A stretch of DNA of 64,000 nt from Turicibacter bilis (GCF_024499055.1 NZ_CP071249.1:1915001-1979000); one strand, 5' to 3'; shown: positions 11,734 through 19,692, counted from the first letter of the stretch. Numbers and translations are program-made. The notes: generated from the sequence alone by a model not told the origin.

Positions 11734-13029
11734 ATGATTGAGCGTTATTCGCGCCCTGAGATGGCAGCTATTTGGACAGAACAAAATAAGTTTGAAGCAT
11801 ACTTAAAAGTTGAGATTTTAGCTTGTGAAGCTTGGGCTCATTTAGGACACATTCCAATGGAAGATGTTGAAAAGTTATGGAAAAATGCTTCATTTGATCT
11901 GAATCGTATTTATGAAATTGAGCGAGAAACTCGCCATGATGTTGTAGCTTTTACACGTGCGGTAAGTGAAACTTGCGGTGATGAGAAGAAGTGGGTACAT
12001 TATGGATTAACGTCAACGGATGTTGTAGATACAGCAAATGGATATTTATTAAAACAAGCGAATGATATTTTACGTGCTGATATTCAACGTTTTATTGATG
12101 TTTTAGGTGAGAAAGCTAAAAAATATAAACATACAGTGCAAATGGGTCGTACACACGGGGTTCATGCTGAAATCACGACGTTTGGATTAAAGTTAGCGTT
12201 ATGGTATGAAGAGATGAAACGTAATCAAGCTCGTTTCGAGGAAGCTGCTCGTGCGGTTGAGTGTGGAAAAATTTCTGGTGCCGTTGGAACGCACGCGAAT
12301 ATTCCATTCTTCGTTCAAGATTACACTTGTGAGAAGTTAGGAATTGAATCTGCTAAGATTTCAACTCAAACGTTACAACGTGACCGTCATGCCGCTTATA
12401 TGGCAGCTATCGCGTTAGTTGGAGCATCTATCGAGAAAATGGGTGTTGAAGTTCGTCACTTACAACGTACTGAGGTTCGTGAGGCAGAGGAGTTCTTCCG
12501 TAAAGGACAAAAAGGTTCTTCAGCTATGCCACATAAACGTAACCCAATCGGTTCTGAGAACATGGCAGGGTGCGCACGTGTGTTACGTGGATATATGGTG
12601 ACGGCATATGACAATATTGCTTTATGGCATGAACGTGATATTTCACATTCATCTGCAGAGCGTATTATTATGCCAGATGCAACAATTTTATTAGATTATA
12701 TGTTAAATCGTTTTACTAACCTTATCGATAATTTAACTGTTTATGAAGAAAACATGTTAGAAAATATCAACAAAACTCATGGTGTTATTTTCTCTCAACG
12801 TGTGATGTTAAAATTAATCGAAAAAGGATTTGTTCGTGAGCAAGCTTACGATTTAGTTCAACCTAAGGCAATGCAAGCTTGGGAAAACCGTCAATCATTC
12901 CGTCAATTATTAGAAGCAGATGAAACAGTCATGAGCCATTTAACAATGGAAGATTTAGATGATTGCTTCGATCATACATATCACTTAAAAGCAGTAGACG
13001 GAATCTTCGAGCGCCTTGGATTAAACTAA
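11734..13029 (+). CDS. purB: adenylosuccinate lyase
   Basis: Cleaves adenylosuccinate to AMP and SAICAR to AICAR, each releasing fumarate. The 431-residue protein has the fumarase/aspartase superfamily signature [16 protein letters not shown] and the TSTDVVDTA and MGRTHGVHA segments that build the active site. Length is normal. ATG 11734 follows AAGGTGGG. It works directly after PurA in AMP synthesis, although an unrelated two-component system lies between them. Confidence 0.97.
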   Translation: MIERYSRPEMAAIWTEQNKFEAYLKVEILACEAWAHLGHIPMEDVEKLWKNASFDLNRIYEIERETRHDVVAFTRAVSETCGDEKKWVHYGLTSTDVVDTANGYLLKQANDILRADIQRFIDVLGEKAKKYKHTVQMGRTHGVHAEITTFGLKLALWYEEMKRNQARFEEAARAVECGKISGAVGTHANIPFFVQDYTCEKLGIESAKISTQTLQRDRHAAYMAAIALVGASIEKMGVEVRHLQRTEVREAEEFFRKGQKGSSAMPHKRNPIGSENMAGCARVLRGYMVTAYDNIALWHERDISHSSAERIIMPDATILLDYMLNRFTNLIDNLTVYEENMLENINKTHGVIFSQRVMLKLIEKGFVREQAYDLVQPKAMQAWENRQSFRQLLEADETVMSHLTMEDLDDCFDHTYHLKAVDGIFERLGLN

Positions 13030-13037
13030 AAGGTTAA

Positions 13038-13136
13038 AAATGACGTTGAGCTTTCCGTACAGGTCGGATTTCGGGGGTCTAAACTCGAAGTTTGAGTTTA
13101 GTGATCGGAGGAGACTTGATAGGAAGGTTGTCATTT
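13038..13136 (+). ncRNA. rod-shaped structured RNA after purB
   Basis: Nested complementary blocks form one long hairpin: AAATGAC (13038-13044) with GTCATTT (13130-13136), CTTTCC (13051-13056) with GGAAGG (13122-13127), AGGTC (13061-13065) with GACTT (13113-13117), and CTAAACTC (13079-13086) with GAGTTTAG (13094-13101) around a 7-base loop. Internal loops between helices are purine rich (GGATTTCGG opposite GGAGGA). There is no coding frame and no T tract immediately after. I could not match it to a riboswitch or ncRNA class that I know. It starts 8 bases after the purB stop, so it may be the 3' UTR of purB. Confidence 0.5.
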
Positions 13137-13300
13137 GAAACTGGATTGAATAAAAGTTGCCCTAAAGGATAAGAATATTTAAATTCAAATGAATTAGATG
13201 GGCCAAAAAGTAGCGGGAATTTTGCGTTCTCTGAGTTAAGTAGGGAAATAAATTTTAGTTAAATGTACTACCTTAGATGAGGAAAGGTAGTTAAATATTT
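13137..13300 (+). other. further hairpins downstream of purB
   Basis: TTGCCC (13157-13162) pairs with GGGCCAA (13200-13206, one bulge) around AATTC/GAATT. ACTACCTT (13267-13274) pairs with AAGGTAGT (13284-13291) around the loop AGATGAGGA, whose GAGGA resembles the loops of the array near 8 kb. No gene is seen here. Together with the preceding rod this may be one transcript ending at the terminator at 13339. Confidence 0.35.
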
Positions 13301-13338
13301 TAGATTAATTTGATTGGCCATATTCAATTTAATCGTGT

Positions 13339-13379
13339 TGTGGATAACTTCATTTGAAGTTATCCACATTTTTGTTTTT
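13339..13379 (+). terminator. terminator of the purB/ncRNA transcript
   Basis: Perfect 13-base stem TGTGGATAACTTC/GAAGTTATCCACA with an ATTT loop followed by TTTTTGTTTTT. Confidence 0.9.
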
Positions 13380-13383
13380 GAGC

Positions 13384-13407
13384 AAAAAAAGAGCCATTCG
13401 GCTCTTT
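13384..13407 (-). terminator. rubrerythrin terminator
   Basis: On the minus strand AAAGAGCC/GGCTCTTT with loop GAAT is followed by seven T residues, 7 bases after the rubrerythrin stop. Confidence 0.88.
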
Positions 13408-13413
13408 GAGATA

Positions 13414-13956
13414 TTAGTAGTTTTCTGAACGGATTTCGAAGTGTGCTTGATCGTATGAGCAAACTGGACATACTTTCGGCGCCTTTTTCCCGAAATGAAT
13501 GTGTCCACATTCTTGGCATACCCAAGCAACTTCTTCTTCACGTTCAAATACTTGACCTTCTTCAATATTTTTTAATAATTGTATATAACGCTCTTCGTGG
13601 TGTTTTTCGATTTTTCCAACCATTTCGAATAAGGCTGCAATACGATTGAACCCTTCTTCGCGAGCTTGTTGTGCGAATGTTGCATACATGTCAGTCCACT
13701 CATCGTTCTCTCCAGCTGCAGCATCTTTTAAATTTGTCATTGTATCTGCGATTTCACCTTCATGTAATAATTTGAACCATAATTTTGCATGTTCCATTTC
13801 GTTACGAGCTGTTTCTAAGAAGATGTTTGAGATTTGTTCATATCCTTCTTCTTGAGCTTTTGCAGCATAATAAGTATATTTGTTACGTGCCATTGATTCA
13901 CCAGCGAATGCATGCATTAAATTTGCTTCAGTTTTAGAGCCTTTTAAGTTATTCAT
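13414..13956 (-). CDS. rbr: rubrerythrin
   Basis: Peroxide-scavenging non-haem iron protein of anaerobes and microaerophiles. The 180-residue product has an N-terminal ferritin-like diiron domain (helix motifs [34 protein letters not shown]) and a C-terminal rubredoxin domain with two Cys pairs (CQECGH and CPVCSY). ATG 13956 follows AAAGGAG. A palindrome sits just downstream of a -10-like TATAAA, consistent with oxidative-stress control. It is a single gene with its own terminator. Confidence 0.95.
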   Translation of the reverse strand: MNNLKGSKTEANLMHAFAGESMARNKYTYYAAKAQEEGYEQISNIFLETARNEMEHAKLWFKLLHEGEIADTMTNLKDAAAGENDEWTDMYATFAQQAREEGFNRIAALFEMVGKIEKHHEERYIQLLKNIEEGQVFEREEEVAWVCQECGHIHFGKKAPKVCPVCSYDQAHFEIRSENY

Positions 13957-14008
13957 AATTCAATTCTCCTTTATTCTCGTTATCTCTAATTAGACTTTTT
14001 AAAGTAAA

Positions 14009-14030
14009 TAGTAACTATTACTAGTTTATA
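14009..14030 (-). promoter_or_regulatory. rubrerythrin promoter and candidate operator
   Basis: Reading the minus strand, TATAAA (14030-14025) is followed at once by the perfect inverted repeat TAGTAATAGTTACTA (14023-14009), which would cover the transcription start. PerR or Fur family regulators often bind AT-rich palindromes at such genes, but this one does not match their consensus closely. Further upstream (14085-14115) are two TTGATATTA direct repeats, one inside TGATATTAATTATCA. Confidence 0.45.
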
Positions 14031-14164
14031 TTAGCTTTAGATTAAAATCAATAATAATTCTTAAATTTATTTAAAATAATTGATATTATTATATTTTTGA
14101 TATTAATTATCATTTAAGGTAATAAAAAATTGCTTATAGGATAAATTTTAGATATCATAATAGT

Positions 14165-14232
14165 GAGATCAGTATAAAGTAAGTAGTTTATCTACTTCCA
14201 ATTAAAAAAGATGCGCTTAGCGCATCTTTTTT
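14165..14232 (+). ncRNA. candidate small RNA (about 68 nt)
   Basis: A promoter-like pair TTGCTT (14130-14135), 17 bases, TATCAT (14153-14158) predicts a start near 14165. The transcript would contain the hairpin AAGTAG/CTACTT and end at the terminator GATGCGC/GCGCATC plus six T residues (14210-14232). It has no reading frame. It lies divergent from rubrerythrin and upstream of the three related RNAs. Confidence 0.45.
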
Positions 14233-14265
14233 GTATATTTTTTTGTTAATGAGTTATTCTATTAA

Positions 14266-14460
14266 TGAGAGTTGCAGTGGTGTTTGTCGATCATCCCACT
14301 ATAATTAGTAGAATCGGCCGTTGCGTGGCGTTTGTGGATAGCCCACGATAAATAGTAATAATCTGAAAAAGTTTAATGAATACCGTTATTAGACTTTAAA
14401 ACTCTCAGAAAAAAGTGTCTTGTTTTAGAAAAATGTTTCTATGCAAGACACTTTTTATTT
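14266..14460 (+). ncRNA. paralogous structured RNA, copy 1
   Basis: A closing stem TGAGAGTT (14266-14273)/AACTCTCA (14400-14407) encloses two similar hairpins, AGTGG..CCACT (14276-14300) and CGTGG..CCACG (14324-14347), each ending GAT-N(3)-CCCAC followed closely by ATAA. A TAATAA/TTATTA helix follows. A long terminator hairpin (AAAAGTGTCTTG/CAAGACACTTTTT, 14411-14456) comes directly after the closing stem. Two other copies follow at 14780 and 15373. No reading frame is seen. I do not recognise the family. Confidence 0.6.
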
Positions 14461-14510
14461 TTTGTTATTAGCGGACCAAAAAAAGTACTATTAATTTAAG
14501 TCACTCTGTT

Positions 14511-14675
14511 TTATAAGATAAGTTGATAGATGAAGCAAATGAAAACGACCATCGCAAAACTAGCAATAAATACATTTAGCTTCTTTATTTTTCTTGGCCC
14601 TATACCGGGACTAAACCAAAATAAGTTATCAATTATATCAAATAAGGTTTGAATTAAATTATCTATAAAATCCAT
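14511..14675 (-). CDS. small membrane protein (54 aa), hypothetical
   Basis: A short reading frame from ATG 14675, preceded by GGGGGG 4 bases upstream, encodes 54 residues. The first half is amphipathic (MDFIDNLIQTLFDIIDNLFW), followed by a basic turn (GPRKIKKL) and one hydrophobic membrane helix at the C-terminus. It sits between copies 1 and 2 of the structured RNA on the opposite strand. Copy 1's terminator hairpin is symmetrical enough to end this transcript too. Not recognised; it could be an orphan membrane peptide or part of a small toxin-like module, but there is no direct evidence for that. Confidence 0.55.
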   Translation of the reverse strand: MDFIDNLIQTLFDIIDNLFWFSPGIGPRKIKKLNVFIASFAMVVFICFIYQLIL

Positions 14676-14779
14676 TTTTCCCCCCTGTTTTGATGAATTA
14701 ATACTTTATTATATGAGAAATATATTTAAAAATATGTCGGAATTAAGGATAAAAATTTTGAATCTACATATCCTATTAG

Positions 14780-14972
14780 TGTAGAGTCAAAGGTGGTCTT
14801 CGCTGATGTTCCCACATAAAAAAGAAATTTAGCCTTAGAATGGAGTAGCAGATAGCCCATTATAAAGAATATTATCTGACTAATATTCAGTTGTGAAACT
14901 CGATATTAGATGGACTCTACAGGTTAAGTGTCTTATTGTAGGAAGATGTTCCTATAATGAGGCACTTTTTTA
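14780..14972 (+). ncRNA. paralogous structured RNA, copy 2
   Basis: Closing stem TGTAGAGTC/GACTCTACA (14780-14788 with 14913-14921). Inside are hairpins GTGG..CCAC (14793-14815) and ATGG..CCAT (14840-14860), again with GAT-N(3)-CCCA and ATAA, then the hairpin GAATATTA/TAATATTC (14868-14889). The terminator AAGTGTCTTATTGTAGGAA (14926-14944) pairs with 14949-14967 and is followed by T residues. Its terminator arm is closely related to those of copies 1 and 3. The last bases overlap the stop codon of the opposite-strand gene. Confidence 0.6.
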
Positions 14973-15308
14973 TTTTTTATATTTGTCGAAAGCTTTTTTA
15001 TCATCTAGGTGAACATTTTTGAAAAAGTAAATGAGCCAAATAATGATGGTAAGAATGAAGCACCACATTCCGAAGAAATAAGTTGGGATTGAGCCAATGA
15101 CAAAAATAATGCCGTAAGTGATAAAATTATTTCTCATGTCCAGGCTCAGGCGTTTCTCATCATATTTAAGACGTTCTTTTTTCGATTTGAAGTTATAACC
15201 TGAAATTAAGAGACATGCTTTTTCTTTTAATAAAGCAAAAATAGTGGCAAAAATGAAAAAAAATATTGCCATTATTAGAGTGAAAATGGTTAAGGGCATA
15301 TTTTCCAT
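14970..15308 (-). CDS. DUF3784-like membrane protein
   Basis: A 112-residue protein with a first membrane helix (residues 6-28), the segment SGYNFKSKKERLKYDEKRL that resembles the GYN..S.EE..KYD core of DUF3784 proteins, and two further helices (about 62-82 and 83-100). Function is unknown. I place the start at ATG 15308, because CCTCC (15316-15320, GGAGG on the minus strand) is 7 bases upstream; the earlier ATG at 15314 would be only one base from it. It is flanked by structured RNA copies 2 and 3 on the other strand. Confidence 0.7.
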   Translation of the reverse strand: MENMPLTIFTLIMAIFFFIFATIFALLKEKACLLISGYNFKSKKERLKYDEKRLSLDMRNNFITYGIIFVIGSIPTYFFGMWCFILTIIIWLIYFFKNVHLDDKKAFDKYKK

Positions 15309-15372
15309 ATTCATTCCTCCTTTATTTTATTATATGAGTGAATATTTTTTGATACAAGGGAAATAATTAATT

Positions 15373-15508
15373 TGTAGAGTTTTGCGTAAGGGTTATCGGA
15401 TAGCCGTGAAGTATCTGGATAAGATTTAGTGAATGCTAAATGTTAGAAACTCTGCAATAAAGTGTCTTGTGATAGAAAATAGTTTCTATGATAAGGCACT
15501 TTTTTTTG
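15373..15508 (+). ncRNA. paralogous structured RNA, copy 3 (short form)
   Basis: Closing stem TGTAGAGTTT/AAACTCTGCA (15373-15382 with 15447-15456) and terminator AAAGTGTCTTGTGATAGAAA (15459-15478) pairing with 15483-15501, then eight T residues. The interior keeps the GGATAGCC, ATCTG and TTAGA landmarks of copies 1 and 2 but lacks their extra 5' hairpin module, so it looks like a shorter version. It lies just upstream of glyA, whose leader follows. Confidence 0.55.
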
Positions 15509-15539
15509 TTTTTTGGTTAAAAAACACACCTGCGAACTA

Positions 15540-15570
15540 CTTTACTTATATACTAGAAGTATAAGTAAAG
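15540..15570 (+). promoter_or_regulatory. inverted repeat upstream of glyA
   Basis: Perfect 11-base arms CTTTACTTATA/TATAAGTAAAG separated by 9 bases, 74 bases before the glyA start and without a T tract. This could be a regulator operator or an RNA hairpin in the glyA leader. No known regulator is identified. Confidence 0.45.
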
Positions 15571-15643
15571 AGCATATAAGTTGGCTATTCGATAGGTTTA
15601 TGTGAAAATGACGATAGAAGTTTTTGTTAGGAGTGATTTTTTG

Positions 15644-16876
15644 ATGAAAGATACGGCTATTTTTGAGGCGCTACAATTAGAGTTAAAGCGTCAACGTGAA
15701 AATGTGGAATTAATTGCGTCTGAGAATTATGTATCAGAAGAAGTTATGGCGGTTCAAGGATCTATTTTAACAAATAAATATGCAGAAGGGTATCCAAATA
15801 AACGTTATTATGGTGGATGTGAATTTGTAGATACGATTGAAGATATTGCACGTAATCGTGCCAAACAATTATTTGGAGCAAAATTTGCGAATGTTCAACC
15901 TCATTCGGGTTCTCAAGCCAATATGGGAGCTTATCGTGCAGTGTTAGAGCCAGGAGCAAAAGTATTAGGAATGAATTTAAGTCACGGGGGACATTTAACT
16001 CATGGTCATCCGTTAAACTTCTCAGGAAAAGATTATGAGTTTTATGAATATGGAGTAAGTGATGAAACTGAAACGATTGATTATGAAGTTGTTCGTCAAA
16101 TTGCTCTTGAAGTTAAGCCAGCTTTAATTGTAGCAGGGGCATCTGCTTATCCACGTGCTATTGATTTCAAAAAATTCCGTGAAATTGCAGATGAAGTAGG
16201 GGCTTATTTAATGGTAGATATGGCGCATATTGCGGGATTAGTCGCAGCGGGATTACATCAAAATCCAATGGATTATGCTCATATTGTGACAACAACGACT
16301 CATAAAACATTACGTGGGCCACGTGGTGGAATGGTTTTAACGAATGATGAAGAAATTGCGACAAAATTAGATAAAGTTGTATTCCCTGGTATTCAAGGCG
16401 GGCCTTTAATGCATGTTATTGGCGCAAAAGCTGTTGCGTTTGGAGAAGCTTTAACCCCTGATTTTGTAGAGTATCAAAAACAAGTGATTAAAAATGCGAA
16501 AGTGTTAGCTGAAGAATTAGCGAAGCATGGTTTACGTATTGTGTCAGGTGGAACAGATAATCATTTGATGCTTGTTGATGTGAAATCGACATTTGGCTTA
16601 ACTGGAAAAGTCGCTGAAGCTGTCTTAGATCGAGTGGCGATTACGTGTAATAAAAATACGATTCCATTTGATACAGAAAAACCATTCGTTACGAGTGGAA
16701 TTCGTTTAGGAACGCCTGCCGTCACAACTCGTGGATTTAAAGAAGCAGAAATGATTGAGTTAGCAGGTTATATTGCTGAAGCGTTAAAATATCATGAGGA
16801 TGAAGAAAAATTAGCTCAAATTCGTCAATCAGTCTTAGGATTAACTGGACGTTTCCCTTTATATGAAAATCGATAA
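15644..16876 (+). CDS. glyA: serine hydroxymethyltransferase
   Basis: PLP enzyme that interconverts serine and glycine and charges tetrahydrofolate with a one-carbon unit; it feeds FolD, encoded 2 kb downstream. The 410-residue protein shows the PLP-lysine motif [14 protein letters not shown] (Lys221) and family motifs such as ELIASENY and [13 protein letters not shown]. The start is placed at ATG 15644 (AGGAG 10 bases upstream). The longer in-frame start at 15602 adds a non-conserved leader of 14 residues. Confidence 0.95.
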   Translation: MKDTAIFEALQLELKRQRENVELIASENYVSEEVMAVQGSILTNKYAEGYPNKRYYGGCEFVDTIEDIARNRAKQLFGAKFANVQPHSGSQANMGAYRAVLEPGAKVLGMNLSHGGHLTHGHPLNFSGKDYEFYEYGVSDETETIDYEVVRQIALEVKPALIVAGASAYPRAIDFKKFREIADEVGAYLMVDMAHIAGLVAAGLHQNPMDYAHIVTTTTHKTLRGPRGGMVLTNDEEIATKLDKVVFPGIQGGPLMHVIGAKAVAFGEALTPDFVEYQKQVIKNAKVLAEELAKHGLRIVSGGTDNHLMLVDVKSTFGLTGKVAEAVLDRVAITCNKNTIPFDTEKPFVTSGIRLGTPAVTTRGFKEAEMIELAGYIAEALKYHEDEEKLAQIRQSVLGLTGRFPLYENR

Positions 16877-16887
16877 TTAAAAATAAG

Positions 16888-16916
16888 AAATCCCTTGCGT
16901 GAGGCAAGGGATTTTT
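16888..16916 (+). terminator. glyA terminator
   Basis: AAATCCCTTGC/GCAAGGGATTT stem and a short T tract, 11 bases after the stop codon. Confidence 0.88.
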
Positions 16917-17005
16917 AATGATAATCTTAGCTATGTATAAATAGTAGTGGCGAGCTAAGCATACATTAAATAGATGAGGCATATGTTATTTTATAGGGTA
17001 TTTTG

Positions 17006-17014
17006 TGTTATAAT
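17006..17014 (+). promoter_or_regulatory. promoter separated from folD by the IS110 element
   Basis: Extended -10 TGTTATAAT (17006-17014). No coding sequence follows it on this strand before the insertion sequence. By position it was probably the folD promoter before the element inserted, but this is an inference. Confidence 0.4.
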
Positions 17015-17184
17015 GAAGAAACTTAAAGATAAAGTTTGTAAGTAGACTTGTGGTATTAAGTCAAGTATATGATTGAAAAAAATAGATAAAGATTTTTAAA
17101 AGTTGGGCGCACTGAACTAGACCCTCGGCTAATTTTTTAAAAATTTAGCCTAGCGCCAGACAGAAAGGATTCAAAAGCAATCAG

Positions 17185-18426
17185 TTAGCTTTTGAGTGAT
17201 ACGCTCCTTTCCGGCGTGTAGAGTTGGTGGTTACGTAACAGCGTATCCACCAAACGCACTAATTTTCTAGCGGTTAGGACGAGGGCTCGTTTGTGTTTAA
17301 ATTTCGGAACTTCATCGTATTTTTTCTGGTAATACAAGCGGTAAGTATCTTCGTGTCGTCTGATAGAGTTGGCAGCTTCAACCATATAATACCGAAGATA
17401 TTGGTTGCCTGTTCGTGTCAGTGGTGTACGTTCCGATTCAAAGTTTCCAGACTGATTTTTTTTCCAGTAGAGACCGCAATATTTGGCTAATTGGGCTTCA
17501 TTTTCAAAACGTTCAATTTGACCGATTTCAGCGACAATACCGGCGGCATAAACAATACCGATACCTGGAATACTTTTTAAACATTGGGCTTCTGTTACAA
17601 TTTCAAAGAGCGCCACAATGCTTTTTTCTAAATCTTTAATCTGTTTTTTCAACGTTTGGATTAATCGTGCATAAGTCGCTAAAACCATGTCTACTGATTC
17701 TTGAACGACTTTACCCAATCGATAAGAATCACGAATAGCTTTTTTAATGGTTTTAGCTAATTTCTGTGGATCACTAAAACGACCTCGACCTTTTTCTTGT
17801 AGAAGGTTAGCTAAATCTTCTAACTCCATTTCGGCCATTTCATCGAGGGTTAGTGCATCAGAAAGAAGATCGAGCATGGTCGCACCAAAAACAGAGGTAT
17901 CGAGCTCTTTAGAGAGGGTATTACACTTGTAGTAAAGGTTCTCAAGAAAGTGCTGTTTACATTCGGTGAGTTGATGAACCATTTGATATCTCGAACGAGT
18001 CAGACGTTGAAGAGCGACATAGCGTTCCTCTTTTAAAACTGTCTTATTAAATCGTTCAATACGTAAGAAGTCGGCAATACGAAAGGCATCCATTCGATCG
18101 TTTTTATCTTCTTCAAAAAGCCCTTTATAACGATGAATGGACTTAGGGTTTTGGATAACGACTTCAACGAGACCTAAGGATTTTAGTTCAAGATCTTCAG
18201 ATAAAAAAGTTGCAGGATGAAAACTGTAAATCGAAGTAGACTCCATTCCAATCACGATTTTTTCATAGTTAAATGATTGGTGAAACTGGAGAACATCTTC
18301 TTTGATAGAAGAGGCACCGTTAATGTTATTAGGAAGGGTAACTTCTTTTAACGTCGTGTCTGAACTATCAAGAAAACAAACATCAAGTTTTTCAGAGCTA
18401 ACATCAATACCGACAAATAATTTCAT
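17185..18426 (-). CDS. IS110-family DEDD recombinase
   Basis: A 413-residue recombinase that moves the element with a bridge RNA guide. The N-terminal RuvC-like DEDD domain is visible as GIDVSSEKLDV (Asp8), IGMESTS (Glu near 62) and the acidic pair in EEDKNDRMDAF. The C-terminal Transposase_20 domain has SIPGIGIVYAAGIVAEIG, a Ser-bearing segment NQSGNFESE, and TRTGNQYLRYYMVEAA. The frame is intact and full length. ATG 18426 has AGGAGG just upstream. Confidence 0.93.
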   Translation of the reverse strand: MKLFVGIDVSSEKLDVCFLDSSDTTLKEVTLPNNINGASSIKEDVLQFHQSFNYEKIVIGMESTSIYSFHPATFLSEDLELKSLGLVEVVIQNPKSIHRYKGLFEEDKNDRMDAFRIADFLRIERFNKTVLKEERYVALQRLTRSRYQMVHQLTECKQHFLENLYYKCNTLSKELDTSVFGATMLDLLSDALTLDEMAEMELEDLANLLQEKGRGRFSDPQKLAKTIKKAIRDSYRLGKVVQESVDMVLATYARLIQTLKKQIKDLEKSIVALFEIVTEAQCLKSIPGIGIVYAAGIVAEIGQIERFENEAQLAKYCGLYWKKNQSGNFESERTPLTRTGNQYLRYYMVEAANSIRRHEDTYRLYYQKKYDEVPKFKHKRALVLTARKLVRLVDTLLRNHQLYTPERSVSLKS

Positions 18427-18429
18427 GGA

Positions 18430-18730
18430 AGGGACCTCCTTTCTTTTGAATGAATTTGGAATAAACTCGGATACGGCTGGACATCCCTAGGGTCCCAAAC
18501 GTGGCGACAACCTCGCGTATAAGTATTCTAAAGACTTTAGCTATGAGTGCTGCCCTCAACCCTGTTAAGAAGAGGAACATAGAAAGAGTCGATACAGCTT
18601 GTGCGTCTGTCGAACAGTTTGGGTCTGGGTCACAGTCTTCAAATGTAGTCGAACTACAGGAGGAAAAAGTATATTCCTGATGGATCCAATTCCATTACCT
18701 ATATGATGGAACGTCCGAGGGTATCTGAGA
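18430..18730 (-). ncRNA. probable bridge RNA region of the IS110 element
   Basis: About 300 bases upstream of the recombinase contain no gene but many self-complementary blocks on the minus strand: GTTCCAT/ATGGAAT, GTAGT-TCG-ACTAC, CTGT/ACAG and CTAAAG/CTTTAG. In the IS110 family the bridge RNA, which carries target- and donor-binding loops, lies in the non-coding end, so this is the expected position. I did not resolve the guide loops or the exact RNA ends. Confidence 0.55.
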
Positions 18731-18843
18731 CAAAAAGAGATCACTAAATGAATCATTTAGGTAAAGAAAACTCATTCAGTTTTCAAAGAACAATTCATGC
18801 CCTAAATGAAGGGCTTAAACTTATTATACGAGGAGGAATCGTG

Positions 18844-19692
18844 ATGACAACATTGATTGATGGGAAAAAAGTTTCCTCTCAAATTAGAGATAAAATTTCC
18901 CAGGAAACGGCAGAATTCATTGAGAAAACAGGGATTCAACCTCATTTAGTTGTGATTATTGTAGGTAATAATCCTGCATCAATGACTTATGTTAGAAATA
19001 AGAAAAAATCTTGTGAAGAGGTTGGATTTAAGTCAACGGTGATTGAATTACCTGTTGAAACAACTGAGTCGGAGTTATTGACAAAAATTAAGGAATTAAA
19101 TGAAGATCCATCTGTTCATGGGATTTTAGTTCAGTTACCACTCCCTAAACATATTAGTGAGGAAAAGGTCATTGCAACGATTTCAGTGAAAAAAGATGTT
19201 GATGGATTCCATCCGTATCAGGTAGGAGCTTTAGCTTCGGGTCTAGATTGCTTAAAGCCATGTACACCATCTGGTGTGATTGAATTATTAAAAGCTTATA
19301 ATATTGAGATGACAGGACGTCATGCGGTTATTGTTGGGCGTAGTCATATTGTTGGGAAACCTCTTATTCAATTACTTTTAGATGAAAATGCAACGGTCAC
19401 GGTTTGTCATTCTCGCACACAAGAGTTAGCTCAATTTACGAAATCAGCTGATCTTCTCATTGTGGCTATTGGACGTCCGAACTTTATCACAGCGGATATG
19501 GTCAAAGATGGAGCAGTTGTCATTGATGTTGGAATTAATCGATTAGAAACTGGAAAACTTGTGGGTGATGTAGCTTTTGATGAAGTAGAACCAAAAGTTA
19601 GTTATATTACGCCTGTTCCAGGTGGAGTTGGACCAATGACAATTACAATGTTACTTCGTAATACATTAGAGGCTGCTAAACGTTTAAAATAA
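18844..19692 (+). CDS. folD: methylenetetrahydrofolate dehydrogenase/cyclohydrolase
   Basis: Bifunctional enzyme interconverting 5,10-methylene-, methenyl- and 10-formyl-tetrahydrofolate, supplying purine and formyl-Met synthesis. The 282-residue protein shows the [13 protein letters not shown] segment with the catalytic Lys, QLPLPKH, DVDGFHP, and the NADP-binding GRSHIVGKP and PGGVGPMT motifs. ATG 18844 is chosen (GAGGAGG upstream); the in-frame start at 18748 lies in IS-flanking sequence and adds an unconserved leader. The IS110 element now occupies its upstream region. Confidence 0.95.
   Translation: MTTLIDGKKVSSQIRDKISQETAEFIEKTGIQPHLVVIIVGNNPASMTYVRNKKKSCEEVGFKSTVIELPVETTESELLTKIKELNEDPSVHGILVQLPLPKHISEEKVIATISVKKDVDGFHPYQVGALASGLDCLKPCTPSGVIELLKAYNIEMTGRHAVIVGRSHIVGKPLIQLLLDENATVTVCHSRTQELAQFTKSADLLIVAIGRPNFITADMVKDGAVVIDVGINRLETGKLVGDVAFDEVEPKVSYITPVPGGVGPMTITMLLRNTLEAAKRLK

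Larger units (their letters stand above)
17110..18730 (-). mobile_element. IS110-family insertion sequence
   Basis: One recombinase gene on the minus strand with a long structured non-coding region upstream (18427-18730) and a short one downstream. An 8-base inverted pair ACCCTCGG (17121-17128) and CCGAGGGT (18715-18722) lies near the two ends, suggesting subterminal repeats. IS110 elements make no target duplication and usually have no clear terminal repeats, so the ends are estimates. The element sits between a promoter (17006) and folD. A palindromic GGCTAATTTTTTAAAAATTTAGCC-like sequence at 17127-17150 could terminate the recombinase transcript. Confidence 0.8.

Noticed and set aside
13038-13136. 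A known purine, preQ1 or SAM riboswitch
   Set aside because: The core motifs of those classes are missing, and the element lies downstream of purB with no gene after it on the same strand.
18748-18843. Extended N-terminus for FolD
   Set aside because: The extra 32 residues come from IS110-flanking sequence; family proteins begin at the ATG at 18844, which has the strong ribosome site.
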